Source: Harmonia axyridis
Taxonomy: Eukaryota > Arthropoda > Insecta > Coleoptera > Coccinellidae
Assembly: GCF_914767665.1 (NCBI RefSeq)
Contig: NC_059503.1
Coordinates: forward strand, 310,001-374,000
Direction: 5' to 3'
Length of the DNA stretch: 64,000 nucleotides
Shown here one piece after another: positions 57,745-64,000 of this stretch (the stretch's first letter is position 1; the number at the start of each line of letters is the position of its first letter). A model generated the notes under the pieces. It did not search any database, was not told the origin of the DNA, and saw nothing but the letters and a program-made list of their open reading frames with translations. The position numbers and the translations under genes are program-made.

Positions 57745-58640
57745 TTCAATGTATTTATGGAAAACTTGCGAAAGATTTTTGGGGGTTTGAATTTGTGCGA
57801 GTATTACAAGTTTGAATTTCAAAAGATTCGGAAATGTAGATTTCAACTCCGTTTACCATTTTTTCGTGGACCCCATAGTTCTCAGAATTTTGGACTCAAA
57901 ACTTTGGAAAAATTTAGGCTTCTATAAGAAACGTCATATCTTGAAAAGTATAGGTCATACACTCCTGAAATAAAAACGTTTTTTGTAGTTTTAGAAGAGA
58001 TCTATAGCATATTAAATTTTCAAGTCCTTATGATCTCTGACCAGGAGAACACTCCTCCGTAAAAATGATCAAAATTTTTTCCAAAATTTCAGTTTACACT
58101 CTATAACTTTTGAAATAATGGTCAGATCTTATAACTGATAGTATTTTCTTAATCCCTTACATCGATTTACTAGGAGGAGTTGTATTGTAGTGGCATGATG
58201 GAACTTTTAATTTTTCGTAAAAAAAAATTTTTTCAAGGTAAAGGTATGAAAAATTCTCTGAAAAGTTTTTGGTTTTTGACTTTTGTTTTATTCCGGAATT
58301 TGGTAGCTTCGAACTCTCAGATTCTAACGCCATCCACCGTTTCTCCGTAGCATCAAAAGCTGTCGAAATTGTGACCTCAAAACTTTGAAAAAAAGCGATA
58401 GAAGTTAGGCCTCTGTAAGAAACGTTATTTCTCGAAAAGTTTAGATTTTACACCTCTGAATATAAATATATACGTTTTTTGTAATTTAAGAAGAGATATA
58501 TAGCATACTGAACTTTTAACTCTGTATGATATCTGACTAGGAAATGACTCCTTCGAAAAAATGGTTCAAATTTTTTAAAATTTCAATTCACACAATATAA
58601 CTTTTGCAATAATGGACTTATCTGATAACTGATTGAATCT
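57745..58640 (+). repeat. Diverged tandem repeat, two units of about 490 bp
   Basis: ACGTTTTTTGTA occurs at 57976 and 58472 (period 496). Both units also share CTCAAAACTTT, AAGAAACGT, GAAAAGT, TATAGCATA and GTATGAAAAATTC/TCTGA blocks in the same order. Similar block order is seen at 34330-35170. AT-rich, no coding frame. Confidence 0.6.
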
Positions 58641-60879
58641 GTGATATGTAGTACAAAAAAATATCCACGCTGCACACGGATATCCTAGAAATATGTTATG
58701 TATAATAGATTATAATGCGCATTCGCCATTTAGCATCGATGAACCCGACGCATTCGCCATTTCGCAACCATCATCCGTTTTTTCCAACCGAGTCGTTTCT
58801 CGTACAGCCATCGTAGAAAACCATCAGTCATCCCCTAAGAGTCAAATCTGTTCGGTGTCGGCAAAAAAACCCATCATTTCCTACCGAGTGTAGCAGATGC
58901 ATTTCGGGGGACCGGTGTACCTGCATCCCGTCGTTTATCGATTTCCCATCCATCTTTTGGGCCGTTCTTCTACCACCAGACGCATCAATCCTTCGCCAGT
59001 CATCCGTCATCTTTTGAAAGTTATCCGACAGGTATCAGGAGTAATAAAAGGGGGAATAATTCCTCTGCAGGTGCTTTCTTCGCCCTCGATCCCGAGATCG
59101 ATCTCGGACACGTCTGGAGATCGCGGACCGATCGGGAGGCTGCGTTCCCTGATAGATGGATGTTTCGGGACTTTATTACGTCGGTTTTGGACAATGATCG
59201 AGCGGGGAAAACGATGAATTATAATGGGCGAAGTGCGGGGGTATGATTTATAGCCCGGGGAAGCATCCTGGGTTAAATAGGGAGTTTCGGGGATGAAGAG
59301 AGGGATGAAATGGCGTAAACTATGCGAGGATGATTGAAGGGTAACCGCGCACTTAACACATGATGTATGTGCTCGATGAGACGATGATGTAAGAGGGGCT
59401 TTACTTTCAACGAACTGTTTCAGAGCGTGGGTTTATGTTTTTCGCTGCTGCCTTCGTTTCGGGCGATTGATGGGGATTTAGGGAATGGGGACGTAGTTTG
59501 GGGATTAACTTTCGTTGGGACACCGATTATGGATCAGTGCTAGCGTACAATATTCTTCAGCAAACGCTAGATGGCAGATTTCGAATTCCCTATAACGTAA
59601 GACCGTATACCGTAAGAAGACGCCTACTATTCCAGAATAGTTATTTATAATTCAAGTAAAGGAGAAATTGAAAATCTTTCAAAAGTTCAAAATTATTGAA
59701 TACGCTAAATGATAAGTTTTTCAATTGTTCATCATCGCAAAGATCATGACTTCTTAGATTTTTCAATATTGTTGTAAATCCTATTCCCTATTTTCTGTAT
59801 TTTAAATATATGTCAACGTTATTAAGTACAAAAATGAGAATATCGAGCTCGGTCAAAAACCTCATATTCGAATATAATCTAAAGCCTCCTATAAATCTTC
59901 CATGCGAAGAGGGTCGTGATAAATCCTCTAAGGAAAACCATTGATTCACTGAAGCTGATTATTTTCTATCATACACGGAAAATAAATCATTCCAATTGAG
60001 GAAGCAACATGAGTTATACAACGAGATCCTCTGAATTTCACTCTGTGCAAATTTTCATATTCTAGGAGACGTTGCAACCGCATACTTCTTAAATTTTCCG
60101 ACTACAATCATAATCTCTCAATTTCTCCGGTTCCCGTCTATCCCGGGAAATAAATTGCTTCCTCCGATCTGCCAGACTCACGACATTGTGCTATTTCGCA
60201 CAGAAACAAATATGAAGATTCTCTCTTTCTTGTTTGATTTGTATTCTACCGAATCCGTCAGAAAGGCTTCTGCAAATTTGTTTGTGTTCCCTTGGGATCA
60301 TTTTGTATGAGAAATATCAATGGGAGGGGCGAAAGAAAGGGATTTATCTTCGGGGAAGATGTGGAATTTTCGCTTTATAAAAGAAGCACCTATAGAATGA
60401 ATAAAAAATATAAAGAAAAGATTTGAATTGGAAAGGACAAGGCTGATATATGTTTTCCATTGATCCTCCAACTTTTCAATACCTTTTTTGTGAAAAGATT
60501 TGTCTTTGCTTTCGAAATAGGGTTCAACTTCGTCAATCATTTCTTCATTACTAGTGCGGTGAACATGAAACCAACACATTCTACATTCATTGGAATCCAT
60601 TGGTGTTATGATTCATTTTTAATTACAAACTTGAACTTTTTTGGAAGTAAATCATAAAAATCTCTATGTATAATAAATATAATCGCTTTTTGTTTCCTTC
60701 TCAAAAATATATAGAATGATATACATATGAATTTCTCAACAAACTGTGAAAATCATTATAAGATTCAGTTTAACACGTGTCTATCTTACCGTTACATTTT
60801 TCCTTTGCTCACATTCAAAGAACAACATATGTACTTGAAAATGTTGAAAGATCGATAAATGGTGGCCACCGAATATTTT
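58641..60879. other. Intronic DNA; GC-rich island 58700-59560
   Basis: Two near copies of CGCATTCGCCATTT (58719-58732 and 58750-58763) open the island; the word recurs at 6734, 13070 and 31862. The 106-codon frame at 58897-59217 has no domain. 59560-60880 is AT-rich with a minus 100-codon frame (60298-60600) lacking motifs. Confidence 0.4.
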
Positions 60880-61150
60880 AGTTCACAAAGTACCATAAAT
60901 AGGCACTTGGTGGATTTTCCGTGTGAAACTGAAACATTTGATTATGGTGTTCATTGAAAAAAAAACAGAAGTTACATTGAAAAAAAAAATTAGAAAACTA
61001 ATTATATAAAAAAAAGTTCAGAGCAATAGATTCTACTGAAAAAAGTGCTTGTAGAATGTTTTTGTTTCATGTTCCTAGCACCATTAATGAGGAAATTATG
61101 AGAATTTTTAATTCACCTTTATTTTTCAATTTTCTTTTATAGCTTGAAAA
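60880..61150 (+). repeat. Dispersed AT-rich repeat, second copy
   Basis: Direct-orientation relative of 52913-53290 with the same order of blocks (ATAGGCACTTGG, CGTGTGAAACTGAAAC, TAGAATGTTTTTGTTTCATG, AGCACCATTAATGAGG). Diverged and shortened; non-coding. Confidence 0.6.
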
Positions 61151-61998
61151 CAATTGAACTAAAAATGTTGCGGTTATCAACAATTCTTGTTTTCATTTCT
61201 CTTTAGCTCGAAAGTATTCTCAATATACATTTTTAGTTCGAAAACGCTTCGAAATGTAACAATTGGTCAACATAATATGTAGATTGTAATCCCACACTAA
61301 TAAACACCCGCTCTGGTTTTCCCCAGCCAGCAGGCATATCTCATCACCTGGCAATAACCAGACTACGACGTCGGCCGTCCCGACGCGCGAAACGGCGTCC
61401 CATCTGCATAGAGCGAATACCGCTCCCCGGGACTACTTTATTGCATATGCAGCGACGATATTGGTTCATGAATTCGCGTATAATACCGTTTGATACCCGG
61501 CGCACCAAAAGCAAAAGCTCTCCCGAATTAAAGGAAATTTCATTTTTATGACGGTCGTAAAATTCATCGCAACTTTCGGCATCTCCTATGTAAATTAACC
61601 GTAGGTGCGAGGGAGAAAGAGAGAGAACCGGCAACATGCGGCCGTCCCATTAATCCTACGGAGAAAACTCGCTTTCCAAGCCGGAATTGGATACAGATAA
61701 AGTCGAGCGTTATGACGCCGGAATGGCGAAATGATACTTTATTGCCGTTCGGCGTTTGTTGGTTGCCGACGACGGTCCGACATTGTTGCGACAATGCGGG
61801 GGTTTTCAGAGTTTTAGGGGGGAACTGGATAACCGCGGGGATGATTGCCTCTGGAAGTCCCGGTGGGGTTTTATCGCGTTTTCCTACGTTTTAGTTCGAT
61901 GACTCCAGGGATGGTTTTCTTCACGTCATGTTTCTTCTATGGTTGAGAGAAAAGTGGTTAAATTCTGCATTTCGACGTGGCATCATTAAATGTTGAAT
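61151..61998. other. Intronic DNA with GC-rich island 61300-61910
   Basis: CpG-rich island. Minus frames of 76-97 codons (61344-61794) and a plus frame (61712-61894) overlap without any motif. No exon of the phosphodiesterase was found. Confidence 0.4.
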
Positions 61999-62000
61999 TA

Positions 62001-62938
62001 ACGGGTGTTTTTTTCGAGGTATATAACTTTAAGTTGGCATTACTGTTCAAGATGGCGACCGATTCAACAGTTGTCAAGTGATTTATTCTCAGTTTGGTTT
62101 GGCAATTCATCATGAATAGACTCACGCCTGAACAACGCTTGCAAATAGTGCAATTTCATTTCGAAAATAATGGTTCTGTGCGGAATTCGCATCGCGCACT
62201 ACGTCCACTTTATTTTGTTTAGCGATGAAGCGCACTTCTGGTTGAATGGCTACGTCAACAAACAAAACTGCCGCATTTGGAGTGAAGCTAATCCTCGAGT
62301 GTATGTCGAAACACCGTTACATCCAGAAAAACTGACTGTTTGGTGCGCTTTATGGGCTGGTGGAATCATTGGTCCGTACTTCTTCAAAAACGATGATGGC
62401 CAGAACGTTACAGTCAATGGTGATCGGTATAGAGCCATGATTACTAACTTTTTCATTCCTGAATCGAACAACCATGATGTCCAGGAGCTGTGGTTCCAAC
62501 AAGACGGCGCAACATGTCACACAGCTCGTGCCACAATCGATTTATTGAAAGACACGTTTGGTGACCGCCTAATTTCACGTTTTGCACCCTTGAATTGGCC
62601 TCCAAGATCTTGTGATTTAACACCGCTAGACTACTTTCTGTGGGGCTATGTAAAGTCATTGGTCTATGCGGATAAGCCACAAACCTTTGACCATTTGGAA
62701 GACAACATTCGCCGTGTTATTGCCGATATACGGCCATAAATGTTGGAAAAAGTCATCGAAAATTGGACGTCCAGATTGGACTACATCCGAGCCAGCCGTG
62801 GCGGTCATATGCCAGAAATCATATTTAAAATATAATGCCACAAGATTATCTTGCGGATAAATAAAATTCATGTCAATCGAATAATCCATCGTTGTTTTAT
62901 TGCAATTTAAAGTTCCATAGCTCTAAAAAAACACCCCT
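62001..62938 (+). mobile_element. Tc1/mariner element copy 6, most complete
   Basis: A 938-bp element flanked by TA (61999-62000 and 62939-62940). Left end ACGGGTGTTTTTTTCGAGG and right end CTCTAAAAAAACACCCCT. The imperfect terminal inverted repeats extend about 40 bp (TATAACTTTAAGTTGGCA versus ATGGAACTTTAAATTGCA). It is the longest copy and keeps the 11 bp missing from copies 1-4 (CCACTTTATTTTGTTTAGCG). CAAGATGGCGACC lies just inside the left end. Confidence 0.9.
62112..62835 (+). pseudogene. Mariner-type transposase remnant, copy 6
   Basis: ATG 62112 gives MNRLTPEQRLQIVQFHF...RALRP, then LYFV and a stop, because the central deletion joins out of frame. The C-terminal frame has FILFSDEAHFW, FQQDGATCH and PLDYFLWG, i.e. 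all three catalytic Asp with DD41D spacing, then a TAA nonsense codon after DIRP (62737-62739). A complete family member should be roughly 100 residues longer between the N-terminal helix-turn-helix and SDEAHFW. Confidence 0.85.
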
Positions 62939-62940
62939 TA

Positions 62941-64000
62941 TATCGAGTTATAGTCAGCTTCCTACCTTTTGAAGCCTCCCATTTCTTCCCTCCCTTGCTT
63001 CCTCAACCTAGATCAGAATAATCCGACTACCAATCTCTCTCAACATCCGACTTCTTCTCGCAGTCATTTATCAAAATGTTACACTCGTTTTGTCATGTCT
63101 GTTCCTCGGATCAGTTGGGCGCAGAATATCGAACATCCGTCTTCCGTTCGATTGGGGAAGATCCGTTTCCAGAGTTGTCGACCTCGTAGGGTCGCCCACG
63201 GGTGCGATCCCACGGGATAACCGGCTGCCGTCGACTCTTTTTTTTTCGTCTCGGACGATCGTGCTAAAACTCAATTTTCGCCCCTCGTGATGTGTGCAAG
63301 CCGTGAGATGGAAGGCACATTGGAGAAATTCATTAATGACCGGATATAATTGGATGACGCTGGATGTTCCATCCGTGAGAAGAAGATTCATCAGAAGAAT
63401 TGTTTCAGGTGATGGCAATCTTTTCCAGAAATAATTCAGACAAGTTTTGAAGAGGAGAGATAAATATGAAGATTTTGAATTCAAGATTCAGGTTTATCTT
63501 TAGGTTTCATAAAGGCAACAAAAATATCGATTAGACAAGATTCAGAAGGGATTAGATTCAGGGCAAAGTCACAAATTTAAACTGTCGTCATGTCAATGCT
63601 TCACAGAAGGCACTTAAAACTAGTCAGCTGTTCCACAATAATTTGAAGCTCAGTTGGTAACAGTTGCATGGGCTTCTTCGTGTGATAAAGTCTGAGTTTT
63701 CATTGCTGAACTGCTGCCCTGTAATGATCTTTTTTCAGCCAGATGTTTCATGGTTTTATGGCTTAACTTGAAGACTTATCTAGAGGTACTTTTATAGGAA
63801 CTCGATAGGTTTTGAGTCCTTACATGAATAATTTGTGAAACGTACTTAGATAATAGGATAGATATTCAAAATAGCAACTCGAAGTAAAATGTACCTAGAT
63901 TATTGTTACTAGAGTAATTGAAATACTATAGATGTGCCAGTAGATGATCTGTCAAAGTTTTTCATAGGGCTAATACACACAAATTTCTTGTAGAAAGCGT
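62941..64000. other. Intronic DNA, no gene supported
   Basis: GC-richer 63060-63330, otherwise AT-rich. A 137-codon minus frame (63071-63484) has no recognisable domain or splice context and is overlapped by plus frames. Confidence 0.4.

Noticed and set aside
57229..64000. Upstream exons of the phosphodiesterase (GNHD-type motif)
   Set aside because: No minus-strand frame with the expected metal-binding motifs and splice sites was found; they are probably outside the window.
1..64000. CRISPR arrays, operons or prokaryotic defence systems
   Set aside because: No evenly spaced short repeats with unique spacers and no dense co-directional genes; the DNA is clearly eukaryotic.

Overview
The window is animal DNA and almost certainly insect, probably a beetle (the order is a guess from repeat style only). 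It has split exons with GT-AG splice sites, AT-rich DNA crowded with Tc1/mariner elements, non-LTR retrotransposons and foldback MITEs, and no bacterial-style gene packing. Only two segments look like host coding sequence. Both are on the minus strand and are consecutive internal exons of one gene: exon A (57074-57228) and exon B (6344-6539). Together they encode the core of an acid-sphingomyelinase-like phosphodiesterase (SMPDL3/ASM metallophosphoesterase family). The splice phases match (0/0) and the joined protein runs without a gap, so nearly the whole window is one intron of about 50.5 kb (6540-57073). It is flanked by part of the next intron (1-6343) and the previous one (57229-64000). 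The remaining exons are not visible and should lie outside the window. || Layout: 121-531 two adjacent foldback hairpins; 1384-2233 mariner copy 1; 3261-3767 foldback element; 5351-6234 mariner copy 2, 109 bp from exon B; 6344-6539 exon B; 9.7-10.3 kb possible LTR; 13.6-15.2 kb two related repeats; 16.96-17.64 kb large palindrome; 20.3-20.9 and 25.4-25.7 kb LINE 3' remnants; 21.95-22.12 kb palindrome; 22686-23557 mariner copy 3; 27.6-27.9 kb LINE remnant; about 27.93-31.6 kb an apparently intact R2-clade retrotransposon with a 1080-codon ORF; 33.2 kb MITE; 34.3-35.2 kb diverged tandem repeat; 37.9-38.8 kb inverted second copy of the 3.3-kb foldback element with a 459-bp insertion; 42.9-44.3 kb four tandem units of about 350 bp; 45.5-46.5 kb LINE remnants; 46.8 kb tRNA-like gene; 47732-48648 mariner copy 4 (minus); 51.0 and 56.2 kb LINE remnants; 54156-55068 mariner copy 5; 57074-57228 exon A; 57.7-58.6 kb tandem repeat; 62001-62938 mariner copy 6. 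|| The most notable items are four. First, an R2-type ORF (two zinc fingers, Myb-like region, reverse transcriptase, CCHC, restriction-like endonuclease) lies in intronic DNA with no 28S rDNA visible beside it. Second, six Tc1/mariner copies of apparent DD41D spacing all lack the same central part of the transposase, in two nested deletion classes differing by 11 bp, which suggests amplification of a defective derivative. Third, there is a giant phosphodiesterase intron. Fourth, a tandem array carries a consensus-like splice donor in every unit, on the host-gene strand. Between the repeats lie many GC/CpG-richer single-copy islands without coding signs. Nothing here is a multi-gene pathway; the relations are nesting of mobile elements inside one host gene.
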